DNA of 64,000 nucleotides from a bacterium SCSIO 12696 (GTDB lineage Bacteria; Pseudomonadota; Gammaproteobacteria; Pseudomonadales; Porticoccaceae). Under the pieces are notes generated by a model. That model made no database searches and was not told where the DNA came from. It worked only from the letters and a program-made list of their open reading frames with translations. Location of the stretch: positions 1,550,001 to 1,614,000 of the forward strand of contig CP073744.1 of assembly GCA_024397955.1 (NCBI GenBank), written 5' to 3'. Of the stretch, positions 45,522 to 54,907 are shown piece after piece. The translations under genes and the position numbers were made by a program. Every line of letters begins with the position of its first letter. Within the stretch, counting starts at the first letter, position 1.

Positions 45522-46100
45522 ATGACGATCCCCATTCCTGACCGGCCCAGTGGGTTTCTTTTAGGTGACCATGCAGCATTGGTCACTATTGATGTATTTT
45601 TCGATATTCAGTGCCCTCACTCACGCGCGGCCTGGCCAACCTTGCTTGAAGTCATCAAGCACTACGAGAATGAGCCTGTCAGCCTCAGAGCCCATGTAAT
45701 TACCTTGAGCAATCATCGCCAGGCCTGGGATATGAGCCTGGGCTTATTCGCTTTAGCCGATGGCGACCCGGATAAATTCTACAGTTTTGCCAGCTTTCTG
45801 TTTGCCCGGCAGGAGCAGTTTTACAATGTCCCGTTTGCCGATAAAACCCATAACGATCTGCTGCAATTGGTCGCCGATTTTGCACAAGAGCATTCAGGCG
45901 TTGACCGCGCCGCGTTTCTTAACAGAATGGGCGACAACGATATCTATGTACAGGCACGTACACCCATTCGCTATGCAGCAACCAGAGCAGTTTGGGCAAC
46001 GCCTACCCTGTTCATCAACAATGCGGGTAAAGTGCCGGTCGACCACACATCCGGGCTGGCTGACTGGCAGGCGGTCATTGATCCCCTATTGGGCAAGTAA
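45522..46100 (+). CDS. DsbA-like thioredoxin-fold protein with a single active-site Cys
   Basis: 192 aa from the ATG at 45522; a TTG 44 codons upstream would add residues unlike the family. Thioredoxin-fold segments: VTIDVFFDIQCPHSRAAWPT and a cis-Pro loop VWATPTLFINNAGKVP. The usual CxxC is CPHS here, so it is a one-cysteine form, perhaps an isomerase, glutathione-linked or non-redox variant. No signal peptide from this start. First gene outside the island. Confidence 0.65.
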   Translation: MTIPIPDRPSGFLLGDHAALVTIDVFFDIQCPHSRAAWPTLLEVIKHYENEPVSLRAHVITLSNHRQAWDMSLGLFALADGDPDKFYSFASFLFARQEQFYNVPFADKTHNDLLQLVADFAQEHSGVDRAAFLNRMGDNDIYVQARTPIRYAATRAVWATPTLFINNAGKVPVDHTSGLADWQAVIDPLLGK

Positions 46101-46140
46101 TAGCCCGACCAAACGCTGAATAACGTATGGTCGGGCTATT
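46099..46140. terminator. Hairpin overlapping the DsbA-like stop
   Basis: 13-bp stem AATAGCCCGACCA / TGGTCGGGCTATT, including the TAA stop codon. No strong T run follows. The 228-bp gap to mrpE otherwise shows nothing clear. Confidence 0.55.
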
Positions 46141-46328
46141 CGTATACCTAAAAAACAACATTCGCACCTTTACACCCACTCGGGCAGCATCCGCAAAGCA
46201 AACCCCGTATCAAGGTCAAGACTCCCCAAGGTATAGAGGCTAGCTCCGATCTAAAGTACCCATTCCAGTCCAGATAGCTTATTATTGGTTAAAAAAACGA
46301 CAACGAATAACTGGGTGGGGCGGTATCT

Positions 46329-46805
46329 ATGCGTATCGGCAAGTGGGCTGTTTTATTGGCTGTCTTCTGGCTACTGCTTTCAGGCTATATTCAACCATTA
46401 TTACTCAGCTTTGGCGCCGCCTCTGTCGCCATCGTGCTTTTCGTTCTGCATCGCATGGATGCTGTTGATCAGGAACCGGAAGACGTGGGCAACGGCCCAC
46501 AAATTATTCGATACACCGTCTGGCTTCTGGGTCAAATTATGAAGTCCAGTACCCATGTCACCAAACTGGTATGGGGCTCATCAAGCCAGGTCTCACCCTG
46601 CTTGGCAAACGTATCCGCACAAAATGTACCGCCGGAAAGCCAGGTACTTTACGCCAACTCCATCACTCTGACCCCCGGCACGCTGAGTGTCGACCTGGAA
46701 GACGGCCAGATTACCGTCCATGCTCTGCAAAAGGCATCCATTGAAGAGCTTGAGCAAGGCGACATGGAGCGAAAAATCACCAGTATCTGGGGTAAAAACA
46801 CATGA
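46329..46805 (+). CDS. mrpE: Mrp Na+/H+ antiporter subunit E
   Basis: 158 aa with two N-terminal helices and the MnhE end pattern: YANSITLTPGTLSVDLEDG and ITVHAL. First gene of a nine-gene antiporter operon; overlaps mrpF by ATGA. GGGGCGG lies before the ATG. Confidence 0.9.
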   Translation: MRIGKWAVLLAVFWLLLSGYIQPLLLSFGAASVAIVLFVLHRMDAVDQEPEDVGNGPQIIRYTVWLLGQIMKSSTHVTKLVWGSSSQVSPCLANVSAQNVPPESQVLYANSITLTPGTLSVDLEDGQITVHALQKASIEELEQGDMERKITSIWGKNT

Positions 46806-47068
46806 GCGAAGTTCTGGCGGCAGCCTGCATTGCTATTTTGGTGGTTATGGCTATTGCCCTGGCCAGGGCCTTTAAAGCACCCACGGTCTACGACCGCATT
46901 CTTGGCGTCAACATGTTTGGCACCAAAACCGTACTGTTTATTGCGGCGGTTGGCTTTTTGATGGGGCGGCCAGACTTTTTGGACATCGCGATTGTTTATG
47001 CACTGATCAATTTTATTGGGATGATCGCGGTACTTCGTTTCTTTGAATATACCGCGCCAGCCGAATAA
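46802..47068 (+). CDS. mrpF: Mrp antiporter subunit F
   Basis: 88 aa, three helices with the MrpF mark ALARAFKAPTVYDRILGVN and ALINFIGMIAVLRFFE. Confidence 0.9.
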   Translation: MSEVLAAACIAILVVMAIALARAFKAPTVYDRILGVNMFGTKTVLFIAAVGFLMGRPDFLDIAIVYALINFIGMIAVLRFFEYTAPAE

Positions 47069-47104
47069 CAACTTACATAACAATCCACACAACAACGGTA
47101 ACTC

Positions 47105-47452
47105 ATGTTTATCCTGGACATTGTCAGTAGCATACTGCTTATTGCAGGGGTATTTTTTGGCTTCAGCGGCGCGGTCGGGCTGTTTAAATTCCCCGATTTT
47201 TTTACCCGTGTACACGCAGCCAGCGTTACCGATTCCATCGCAGCTATTTTGGTCATCAGCGGTTTACTGCTGCAAACCTCATTCGACCTGAACACAGCCA
47301 AACTTGTGTTTATTCTGCTGTTTCTAATGATCACAAGCCCCACCGCCTCACACGCCCTGGCAAAATCTGCTCGCCACGGCGGACTGCTGACATTGGCTGA
47401 AGCCAAGACGGAAAATGAAGGGGCAGACGATAAACAGGAGCAAGCGCACTAA
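47105..47452 (+). CDS. mrpG: Mrp antiporter subunit G
   Basis: 115 aa, three helices. MrpG marks: GAVGLFKFPDFFTRVHAASVTDS and LMITSPTASHALAKSA. The TAA stop overlaps the next ATG (TAATG). Confidence 0.92.
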   Translation: MFILDIVSSILLIAGVFFGFSGAVGLFKFPDFFTRVHAASVTDSIAAILVISGLLLQTSFDLNTAKLVFILLFLMITSPTASHALAKSARHGGLLTLAEAKTENEGADDKQEQAH

Positions 47453-48429
47453 TGGCTGAATTGATTGATTTGGTGCTGCTGGCAATGCTTGCACTCACCG
47501 CATTGCGAATCATCTTTTTGAAGGATTTATTTGCTGTGGTGATGTTGTTCGGCATCTACAGCTTTTTATCCGCTCTTATCTTTATAAACCTGGATGCGGT
47601 TGATGTCGCCTTCACCGAAGCATCCGTGGGTGCAGGTATCTCCACCGTTCTGATGCTCGGAACACTGGCATTAACCGGTCGAAAAGAGAAAAAGAATTCA
47701 CACTCGTCCCTGCTTCCTTTATTGGTTGTCACTGTCACGGGAGCGGCATTGATTTACGGCACGCTGGATATGCCACCGTTCGGCGACCCGGATAATCCGG
47801 TACACCAGCATGTCGCCCCCAGGTATATAGAAGAATCCCCCAGTGAAATCGGCCTGCCCAATATGGTCACCTCGGTGCTGGCCAGCTACCGTGCCTTCGA
47901 TACCCTGGGCGAAGTGGTGGTGGTGTTCGCTGCGGCCATTGGCGTTCTTGCCTTGCTCGGTATCCGGCGCAAAAAAGACAGTGACCTGGAGTCAGGCTTA
48001 AAAGAACACAAAGTGCTCCACGTGATTGCCAAAATCGTGATTCCCCATGTGATTCTTTTTGCGCTGTATGTTCAGTTCCATGGCGACTTCGGCCCCGGAG
48101 GGGGCTTCCAGGCCGGGGTGATCGCGGCAGCGGCCTTTATTTTGTACGCCCTGGTATTCGGGCTACCCAATACCCTGGCGGTGGCGAGCCCAAAATTCTT
48201 GCAATGGATGGCGTCTTTTGGCGTGTTGCTCTACGCCGGTGTCGGTTTGGTCAGCATGATTAAGGGTGGCCAATTCCTTGATTACAACCAACTCGCCGCT
48301 GACCCAATAGCCGGTCAACACTACGGCATCATTATTATTGAGCTGGGTGTTGGCATTACGGTATTTGCGGTAATGCTGAGTATTTTCTATGCCTTTAGCA
48401 GCCAGGCAGAGAGGTCAAACGTCCAGTGA
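47452..48429 (+). CDS. DUF4040 (MbhD-like) / MnhB fusion subunit
   Basis: 325 aa. The N-terminal third (about 1-75) is DUF4040/MbhD-like: LFAVVMLFGIYSFLSALIFI, then AVDVAFTEASVGAGISTVL. This piece is the C-terminal part of MrpA in the standard seven-gene Mrp complex. A middle section resembles MbhE (FDTLGEVVVVFAAAIGVLALLG). The last 140 residues are MnhB: FHGDFGPGGGFQAGVIAAAAF. So the tail of MrpA and MrpB are one chain here, consistent with absence of a full-length mrpA. GTGA overlap with mrpC. Confidence 0.87.
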   Translation: MAELIDLVLLAMLALTALRIIFLKDLFAVVMLFGIYSFLSALIFINLDAVDVAFTEASVGAGISTVLMLGTLALTGRKEKKNSHSSLLPLLVVTVTGAALIYGTLDMPPFGDPDNPVHQHVAPRYIEESPSEIGLPNMVTSVLASYRAFDTLGEVVVVFAAAIGVLALLGIRRKKDSDLESGLKEHKVLHVIAKIVIPHVILFALYVQFHGDFGPGGGFQAGVIAAAAFILYALVFGLPNTLAVASPKFLQWMASFGVLLYAGVGLVSMIKGGQFLDYNQLAADPIAGQHYGIIIIELGVGITVFAVMLSIFYAFSSQAERSNVQ

Positions 48430-48782
48430 ATTTTATTCTCGATTACTACAACTACTGGGTTGTAGTGTTTTTGATGATGGCCGGGTTTTATATTGTGATT
48501 TCAGCCAACAATCTGGTTAAGAAGATTGTCGGCCTGAACGTCTTTCAAACCTCTGTTTTTATGCTTTATATCTCTATGGGTAAAGTCAGCGGGGGTACCG
48601 CGCCCATTCTGGTCGAAGGTGTTACCCAGTATTCCAACCCGCTTCCTCACGTACTGATTCTCACCGCCATTGTGGTTGGCGTTGCGGTTACAGCGGTTGG
48701 TCTGTCGTTGATTGTGCGCATCAAAAGAGCGTACGGCACAGTTGAAGAAAATGAATTTGAACATAAGGACGATGCCATCTAA
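48426..48782 (+). CDS. mrpC: Mrp antiporter subunit C
   Basis: 118 aa NuoK-like subunit, GTG start. Three helices; IVGLNVFQTSVFMLYISMG and VTQYSNPLPHVLILTAIVVG are the MnhC marks. TAATG overlap with the next gene. Confidence 0.92.
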   Translation: MNFILDYYNYWVVVFLMMAGFYIVISANNLVKKIVGLNVFQTSVFMLYISMGKVSGGTAPILVEGVTQYSNPLPHVLILTAIVVGVAVTAVGLSLIVRIKRAYGTVEENEFEHKDDAI

Positions 48783-50305
48783 TGCTTGAACAACACTTGG
48801 CAGCACTCCCTGTTCTTCTGCCGTTAATCGCAGCTCCTATTACCCTGATTTTAGGTCGCTCACTGCTCTCCTGGGGTTTCGCTACCTTAGTTAGTGGGTG
48901 CGCATTTGTGGTGTCCATTCAGCTGTTAGCGGCGGCATTGTCCGATGGCGTGCTGAGCTACGCGTTGGGGGGCTGGCCACCGCCCTGGGGCATCGAATTG
49001 CGTGTGGACGCAGCCAATGCCTTCGTCTTGCTCGCGGTGTCCGCCATCTCAACTCTGGTGCTGATTTATTCCAAAGACAGCATCGAAAAAGAAATCGAAA
49101 AATCAAAGCATTCACTGTTTTACACCGCCCATCTGCTCTGCCTGGCTGGCCTTTCCGGCATTTTAATCACCGGTGATGCGTTTAACTTGTTCGTATTTCT
49201 GGAAGTGTCATCGCTGGCCACCTACACCTTGGTCAGCCTGGCATCGGATCGTCGCTGTTTAACGGCAGCGTTCCGCTACCTGGTGATGGGCACCATTGGC
49301 GCGACCTTTATTCTGATTGGCGTGGGCCTGCTGTACATGAAGACCGGCACCCTCAACATGATGGACCTCGCCAGCCGCATTGAGCTCTACGACAGCAGCC
49401 GCACTATTAACACCGGCCTGGCATTTATCGTCGTCGGCATTGGCATTAAGATGGCTCTATTCCCTCTGCACATGTGGTTGCCACCCGCTTATACACACGC
49501 GCCGTCTGCGGTCACTGCTTTTCTATCCAGCACCGCAACCAAGGTTGCCGTGTACGTGATGATTCGCTTTATATTCACCATTTTTGGCATTGACCACGTC
49601 TTTGAAGAAATGGGCATGGACATTATTTTGATGGCCCTAGCAGTGGTGGCCATCTTCAAATGCTCTTACATGGCAACCGTGCAAAGCAACGTCAAAACCG
49701 TATTTGCCTACAGCAGTGTGGCGCAAGTTGGCTACATGATTCTGGGCCTGAGCCTGGTGAGCGTGACCGGTTTAATGGCAAGCCTGATGCATGTGTTCAA
49801 CCACGCCCTTATGAAAGGCGCCATGTTTATGGCGGTGGGTGCGGTTTTTTACCGAGTTGGTTCTGTGGATATTAAAGCCTTTCAAGGGCTGGGCAGGCAG
49901 ATGCCTCTGACCATGGCGGCTTTTACCATCGCCGGCTTAAGTATTATTGGGGTGCCGCTTACGGTAGGTTTTGTCAGTAAATGGTACCTGGTCACCGGAG
50001 CACTGGAGCAAAACAACTGGATCATTGCGGCACTGGTGCTGGCAGGTTCCCTACTCGCGGTTGTTTACGTTGGCCGCATATTGGAGGCAGCCTACTTCAA
50101 AAAATTACCCGAGAACGTTGATCCAAACACCGTCAAAGAAGTACCCCCGCTGATGCTGGCACCCATGTGGGCGCTGGTACTGGCGAATATTTATTTTGGC
50201 ATTGATACCGGCCTGACCACCGAGGCGGCCAGCAGTGCAGCGGAATGGCTGTTCCCGAATGGCGATACCCATAGTGTAAGCAACGGGCAGGAGATGTCGA
50301 AATGA
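48782..50305 (+). CDS. mrpD: Mrp antiporter D-type subunit 1 (ND5/NuoN-like)
   Basis: 507 aa, about 14 helices, proton-conducting subunit related to complex I antiporter-like subunits. Key region: the glutamate in FNLFVFLEVSSLATYTLV (helix 5), the lysine in GIGIKMALFPLHMWLPPAYTHAP (helix 7), and FNHALMKGAMFM (helix 8). ATGA overlap with the second D gene. Confidence 0.92.
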   Translation: MLEQHLAALPVLLPLIAAPITLILGRSLLSWGFATLVSGCAFVVSIQLLAAALSDGVLSYALGGWPPPWGIELRVDAANAFVLLAVSAISTLVLIYSKDSIEKEIEKSKHSLFYTAHLLCLAGLSGILITGDAFNLFVFLEVSSLATYTLVSLASDRRCLTAAFRYLVMGTIGATFILIGVGLLYMKTGTLNMMDLASRIELYDSSRTINTGLAFIVVGIGIKMALFPLHMWLPPAYTHAPSAVTAFLSSTATKVAVYVMIRFIFTIFGIDHVFEEMGMDIILMALAVVAIFKCSYMATVQSNVKTVFAYSSVAQVGYMILGLSLVSVTGLMASLMHVFNHALMKGAMFMAVGAVFYRVGSVDIKAFQGLGRQMPLTMAAFTIAGLSIIGVPLTVGFVSKWYLVTGALEQNNWIIAALVLAGSLLAVVYVGRILEAAYFKKLPENVDPNTVKEVPPLMLAPMWALVLANIYFGIDTGLTTEAASSAAEWLFPNGDTHSVSNGQEMSK

Positions 50306-51813
50306 ATCTCTGGCAGGGCGTTGAGCCTTCTCAATTAATTGCACTTTCTATCATTGTGCCCTTTGTTGGGTCCTTACTGGTTGTGGCCACCGGTAAAATC
50401 CCAAATCTGAGAGAAGCGGTTACGCTAACCACAGCGGCTGTTTTGTTCAGTATTGTGCTGGCCATAACGGACTACTCGATGCAGGGCACGGCTCTATCGC
50501 TGGATGTTATCGAGATATTCCCAGGCCTGGGTTTGAACTTTGATGTGGAACCGCTGGGCGTGCTGTTTGCCCTGGTGGCCAGCTTTCTGTGGATTATTAC
50601 CAGCATCTACGCCATTGGTTATATGCGTGGTCATCAGGAAAAAAACCAGACCCGCTTTTTCTGCTGTTTCGCACTGGCCATCAGTTCGGTGATGGCCATT
50701 TGCTTCTCTGGCAACCTGTTGACGCTGTTTGTGTTTTATGAGGTGTTGACCCTGTCCACCTATCCGCTGGTCACCCATGCCGGTACCGACGCGGCCAAAC
50801 AAGGCGGCCGAACCTATCTGGGTATTCTGCTCAGTACCTCTATCGCCTTCCTGCTGTTCGCCGTACTGGGCACCTATGTCGTGACTGGCACTCTCGATTT
50901 CCGCCCCGGCGGTATTTTTGACGATTCCCACAGCAAAACGGTGCTTGCGGTGTTGCTGGTGCTGTTCTGCTACGGCATTGGCAAGGCCGCCATTATGCCA
51001 TTCCATCGCTGGCTGCCTGCTGCCATGGTGGCACCGACACCGGTCAGTGCCCTGTTGCACGCCGTAGCCGTGGTCAAAGCCGGTGTGTTCAGTATTCTGA
51101 AAGTGGTGATTTATATCTTTGGCATCGATGGTCTGACGGATCTCGCCACCACAGACATCATGCTCTACATTGCCACAGCGACGGTGTTGCTGTCGTCGTG
51201 CATTGCCATGACCAAAGACAACCTGAAAGCGCGGCTGGCCTATTCCACAGTCAGCCAGTTGAGCTATATCGTGGTCGGCGCCCTGCTGGCTTCTTCGGTG
51301 GCCGCAGCCGGCGCCGCGTTGCATATTGCCACTCACGCTGTGGGCAAAATTACCCTGTTCTTCTGCGCTGGCGCGATCATGGTGGCCAGCCACAAAAAGA
51401 ACATCAGCGATATGGTGGGTCTTGGGCGGCAAATGCCACTGACCATGGCAGCCTTTACCATCGGCGCCATCAGCATTATCGGCCTGCCGCCCATGGTGGG
51501 TACCTGGAGCAAATGGTATCTGACCATTGGCGCCTTGGAGGCAGACAAACTGATTGTGGTGGCTGCACTGATGATCAGCTCCCTGCTCAATATTGCTTAC
51601 TTGTTGCCAATCCCCATCAAAGCGTTTTTCAACACTCAGAGTGAAGGCGCAACAGCCTGGTCTTGGTCCGAGACCAAAGAAGCGCCACTGCCCATGTTGA
51701 TTGCGCTGGGTGTGACCTCATTCGGATGCCTGGCCCTGTTCTTCTACCCTCAGCCTCTGATCGACCTCATTAATTTGATTCCGGGCGTTTCAACCAGCAT
51801 GGGAGAAAGATAA
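50302..51813 (+). CDS. mrpD2: Mrp antiporter D-type subunit 2
   Basis: 503 aa, paralogue of the preceding gene. Conserved points: LLTLFVFYEVLTLSTYPLV, YGIGKAAIMPFHRWLPAAMV with PTPVSALLHAVAVVKAG, and ATHAVGKITLFFCAGAI. Its stop is directly followed by the next ATG. Confidence 0.92.
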   Translation: MNLWQGVEPSQLIALSIIVPFVGSLLVVATGKIPNLREAVTLTTAAVLFSIVLAITDYSMQGTALSLDVIEIFPGLGLNFDVEPLGVLFALVASFLWIITSIYAIGYMRGHQEKNQTRFFCCFALAISSVMAICFSGNLLTLFVFYEVLTLSTYPLVTHAGTDAAKQGGRTYLGILLSTSIAFLLFAVLGTYVVTGTLDFRPGGIFDDSHSKTVLAVLLVLFCYGIGKAAIMPFHRWLPAAMVAPTPVSALLHAVAVVKAGVFSILKVVIYIFGIDGLTDLATTDIMLYIATATVLLSSCIAMTKDNLKARLAYSTVSQLSYIVVGALLASSVAAAGAALHIATHAVGKITLFFCAGAIMVASHKKNISDMVGLGRQMPLTMAAFTIGAISIIGLPPMVGTWSKWYLTIGALEADKLIVVAALMISSLLNIAYLLPIPIKAFFNTQSEGATAWSWSETKEAPLPMLIALGVTSFGCLALFFYPQPLIDLINLIPGVSTSMGER

Positions 51814-52101
51814 ATGTCTGACCATCACGACTCCGATGGCTGGTTCGACAAGCCAGAAAACGTTCGCAAAATGCTCAGAGTATTTTATGTACTGTGCGCG
51901 TTATTGGTGATCGCCGATTTTGTTGTGAACCGATACGTTTACCACAGTTGGGAAAACGTACCTGCTTTTTACGCCATTTACGGTTTTGTGGGCTGTTCCA
52001 TTCTGGTGTTTGTAGCAACCTGGATGCGATCGTTTTTGATGCGTGGGGAAGATTACTACGAGGTAGATAGCTACGACGAGGTGGATAGCCGCGATGAATA
52101 G
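51814..52101 (+). CDS. Unassigned two-helix protein inside the Mrp operon
   Basis: 95 aa, no family recognised. Two helices (FYVLCALLVIADFVVNRYVY; AFYAIYGFVGCSILVFVATW) lie between a His/Asp-rich N-terminus and a very acidic C-terminus (YYEVDSYDEVDSRDE). Its start abuts one D subunit gene and its end overlaps the next by 8 bp, so expression is tightly coupled. It may be an accessory subunit of the antiporter (inference). The standard Mrp set has no such subunit. Confidence 0.75.
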   Translation: MSDHHDSDGWFDKPENVRKMLRVFYVLCALLVIADFVVNRYVYHSWENVPAFYAIYGFVGCSILVFVATWMRSFLMRGEDYYEVDSYDEVDSRDE

Positions 52102-53806
52102 TGTTATCCCTTTTCTGCCATTAATGCTGGCGGCCCTGGCGGCGCTGTTCCTGCGCGGTTGGGCACGCAACATTATTATGCTGGCCGCACCAATTATTGG
52201 CGGCCTCAATTTGCTGGGCCTGGAACACGGCGTGTTCTGGTCGATGGAGTTTATGGGCTACGCCCTGGAGCCGGTTAAGGTCGACAAACTCAGCCTGATG
52301 TTCGGCTACCTGTTTCATATCGCCGCCTTGATTGCGGTGATTTACGCACTGCATGTGAAAGACACCACGCAACACGTGGCCGGGCTCTCCTACGCCGCCA
52401 GTGCGGTGGGCGCTGTATTTGCCGGGGATTTACTGACCCTGTTCGTGTTCTGGGAACTGCTGGCGCTGACGTCGGTATTCCTGATTTGGGCGAGAAGAAC
52501 CGACCGCGCCTACTCATCCGGTGTTCGTTATCTGATTTTTCAGGTGCTGTCCGGTGTGTTGCTGCTGGCGGGGCTGCTGATTTTTGCGCAAGTAAATAAC
52601 AGCTTGCTGTTTACCGACATTGGTTTGCAGCACGAAGGTATCGCACAAGTTGGCGCCTGGTTGATCTTCCTGGCGTTCGGTATCAAAAGCGCGTTCCCGT
52701 TTGTGCACAACTGGCTCACCGATGCCTATCCAGAAGCCACTCCCAGCGGGACCATCTTCCTCGCCTCATTTACCACCAAAGTGGCTGTTTATGCCTTTGC
52801 GCGGGCCTACGCCGGTGAAGAAATTCTGGTTTGGATTGGCGTCACCATGGCGTGCTTCCCGATTTTCTACGCGGTGATCGAAAACGACCTGCGCCGGGTA
52901 CTGGCCTACAGCCTGATAAACCAGATCGGTTTTATGATTGTGGGCATCGGCATTGGCACCTCCCTGGCGCTCAACGGCGCTGTGGCTCACGCCTTTAATG
53001 ACGTGATCTTTAAAGGCCTGTTGATGATGACCATGGGGGCAGTACTGTACAAAACCGGCAAGATCAATGGCTCGGAACTGGGCGGTTTGTACAAGAGCAT
53101 GCCGAAAACCACCATACTCTGTATTGTCGGTGCCGCTTCTATCTCCGCATTCCCATTGTTCAGCGGCTTCGTGTCCAAGTCGATGATTATGTCGGCGGCG
53201 ATAAAAGAAGGGTACGACTACGTGTGGTTGCTGTTGTTGTTTGCAGCGGCGGGCGTGTTCCATCACGCGGGTATCAAGATTCCCTATTTTGCCTTCTTCG
53301 CCCACGATTCCGGCATTCGCACCACAGAAGCCCCCAAAAACATGCTGATCGCCATGACCCTGGCTGCGGTTGCCTGCGTGGTGCTCGGCTCCTTCCCGGC
53401 GCAAACAGTGTATGCCCTGTTACCCTGGGAGCATAAATACCAGCCCTACGATGTCACTCACGTACTCACCCAGCTACAGCTGTTGTTCTTCTCCGCAGCG
53501 GCGTTTGTGTGGTTAAACCTGTACAAGCTGTACCCACCCGAGTTGCCGTCCACCAACCTGGATGCGGACTGGCTGTATCGCAAATTGGCCCCTGCCTTTA
53601 TTAAGCGCATCGGCTGTAGCGTCTACGGTGTGTACGCGAGCATTGAAAAATCCATCACTGCCTCTATCAAGCAAATCATTCAAAACTCTTACGATGCAGA
53701 GGAAGGCAAACCCAAAGGCTACTTTGCGCGACTGTGGCCAACGGAAACCATGGTGGTGTGGGTGGCTGGATTATTGGCAGCTTTTCTGGTGCTCTATTAT
53801 ATTTAA
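52094..53806 (+). CDS. Mrp antiporter D-type subunit 3 (MrpA-N/ND5-like)
   Basis: 570 aa, third antiporter-like subunit. Marks: LLTLFVFWELLALTSVFLIW, LAFGIKSAFPFVHNWLTDAYPEATPSG, and AFNDVIFKGLLMMTMG. It has a longer C-terminal soluble/helical segment (about 455-570) than the other two. With the DUF4040 fusion it probably replaces the large MrpA. RND genes follow 27 bp later on the same strand. Confidence 0.9.
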   Translation: MNSVIPFLPLMLAALAALFLRGWARNIIMLAAPIIGGLNLLGLEHGVFWSMEFMGYALEPVKVDKLSLMFGYLFHIAALIAVIYALHVKDTTQHVAGLSYAASAVGAVFAGDLLTLFVFWELLALTSVFLIWARRTDRAYSSGVRYLIFQVLSGVLLLAGLLIFAQVNNSLLFTDIGLQHEGIAQVGAWLIFLAFGIKSAFPFVHNWLTDAYPEATPSGTIFLASFTTKVAVYAFARAYAGEEILVWIGVTMACFPIFYAVIENDLRRVLAYSLINQIGFMIVGIGIGTSLALNGAVAHAFNDVIFKGLLMMTMGAVLYKTGKINGSELGGLYKSMPKTTILCIVGAASISAFPLFSGFVSKSMIMSAAIKEGYDYVWLLLLFAAAGVFHHAGIKIPYFAFFAHDSGIRTTEAPKNMLIAMTLAAVACVVLGSFPAQTVYALLPWEHKYQPYDVTHVLTQLQLLFFSAAAFVWLNLYKLYPPELPSTNLDADWLYRKLAPAFIKRIGCSVYGVYASIEKSITASIKQIIQNSYDAEEGKPKGYFARLWPTETMVVWVAGLLAAFLVLYYI

Positions 53807-53833
53807 GGCAAATAGCCCCCAAGTGAGACCGCC

Positions 53834-54907
53834 ATGCCGACATTGCCCAAAATGCGAATACGAGCCCTAGTCGGCCTATTCGCACTTTGCGCCCATTCAG
53901 TGATATCAGCTCAAGCCACTGAAGTGGACGTGTTCTACCCGGCACCGGAGCCGACGTACCAAGCACTCACGCTAACGGGCACTGTGGAAGCGGTGCAAAA
54001 CGCCAACCTGGCCAGTTTGCAGGCAGGGGTTATCGAGCGATTTTTTGTGGAAGTTGGCGACCGGGTAACCCAAGGGCAAAAGTTGATGGCACTGGATGCC
54101 ACATTGGCAAAACTGACACTGGCCGAAGCAAGAGCCAGCGTTGCCAGCAGCAAAGTCAACCTTGCAGAGGCGAAACGGCTTTATCAGGAAGCGTTGGCAC
54201 TATCAGAACAACAGGCACTGGCACAAACTCTGATTGCCCGGCGCAAAGCGGCTGTATCCATTGCCGAAGCAGAGTTGAGCAAACAATCATCCAGCCTCGC
54301 CTATCAACAGGAACTGGTGAATCAACACACCCTGTATGCGCCATTCAATGGTGTGATTTCCCAGCGCAATGCGGACCTCGGCGAATGGGTGACGCAACAA
54401 AGTTCGGTGTTGGGCCTGGTTCAGCAAGACAAACTCCGCTTGGTGGTTTCTATTCCGCAAGAGTATTACCGGCTTTTAAAACAGCCGGAGAATATTGTGG
54501 TAATGGTAACTCCCGGCGTTACCGGCGCAGATGGGTTCAAAAGTACCATCAGCCGCTACGTGGCGGTCTCCAACGAACAAAGCCGGGCTTTTACCGCTCA
54601 TATTGACCTGCCTGCATTGGAAAATCTGGTACCTGGTATGTCCGCCAGTGCCAACTTGCAGTTCGGCGCAACACAACAGCAGCTGATCTGGCTGCCTAAG
54701 AAAGCACTCAAACAGCATCCAGACGGCGGCAGCAGTGTATTTGCTGTAATTAACGGTGTGGCGGAGCGCTTTATCGTCAGCGTCGTCGATGAAAAAGAGC
54801 AACAGATCGCGGTGACTGGGGCACCAGCCAACCACGCTTATGTCACCTCAGGTATCGCCCTGCTGCGTGACGGAGAGCCATTGACCATTAAGCGTACACA
54901 ACCATGA
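53834..54907 (+). CDS. RND efflux periplasmic adaptor
   Basis: 357 aa. Signal peptide (about 1-28, ending VISAQA), then an adaptor with the first lipoyl-like half NLASLQAGVIERFFVEVGDRVTQGQ, a coiled-coil hairpin (about 85-145) and YAPFNGVISQRNADLGEWV in the second half. It overlaps the pump gene by ATGA. The substrate is unknown. Confidence 0.87.
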   Translation: MPTLPKMRIRALVGLFALCAHSVISAQATEVDVFYPAPEPTYQALTLTGTVEAVQNANLASLQAGVIERFFVEVGDRVTQGQKLMALDATLAKLTLAEARASVASSKVNLAEAKRLYQEALALSEQQALAQTLIARRKAAVSIAEAELSKQSSSLAYQQELVNQHTLYAPFNGVISQRNADLGEWVTQQSSVLGLVQQDKLRLVVSIPQEYYRLLKQPENIVVMVTPGVTGADGFKSTISRYVAVSNEQSRAFTAHIDLPALENLVPGMSASANLQFGATQQQLIWLPKKALKQHPDGGSSVFAVINGVAERFIVSVVDEKEQQIAVTGAPANHAYVTSGIALLRDGEPLTIKRTQP

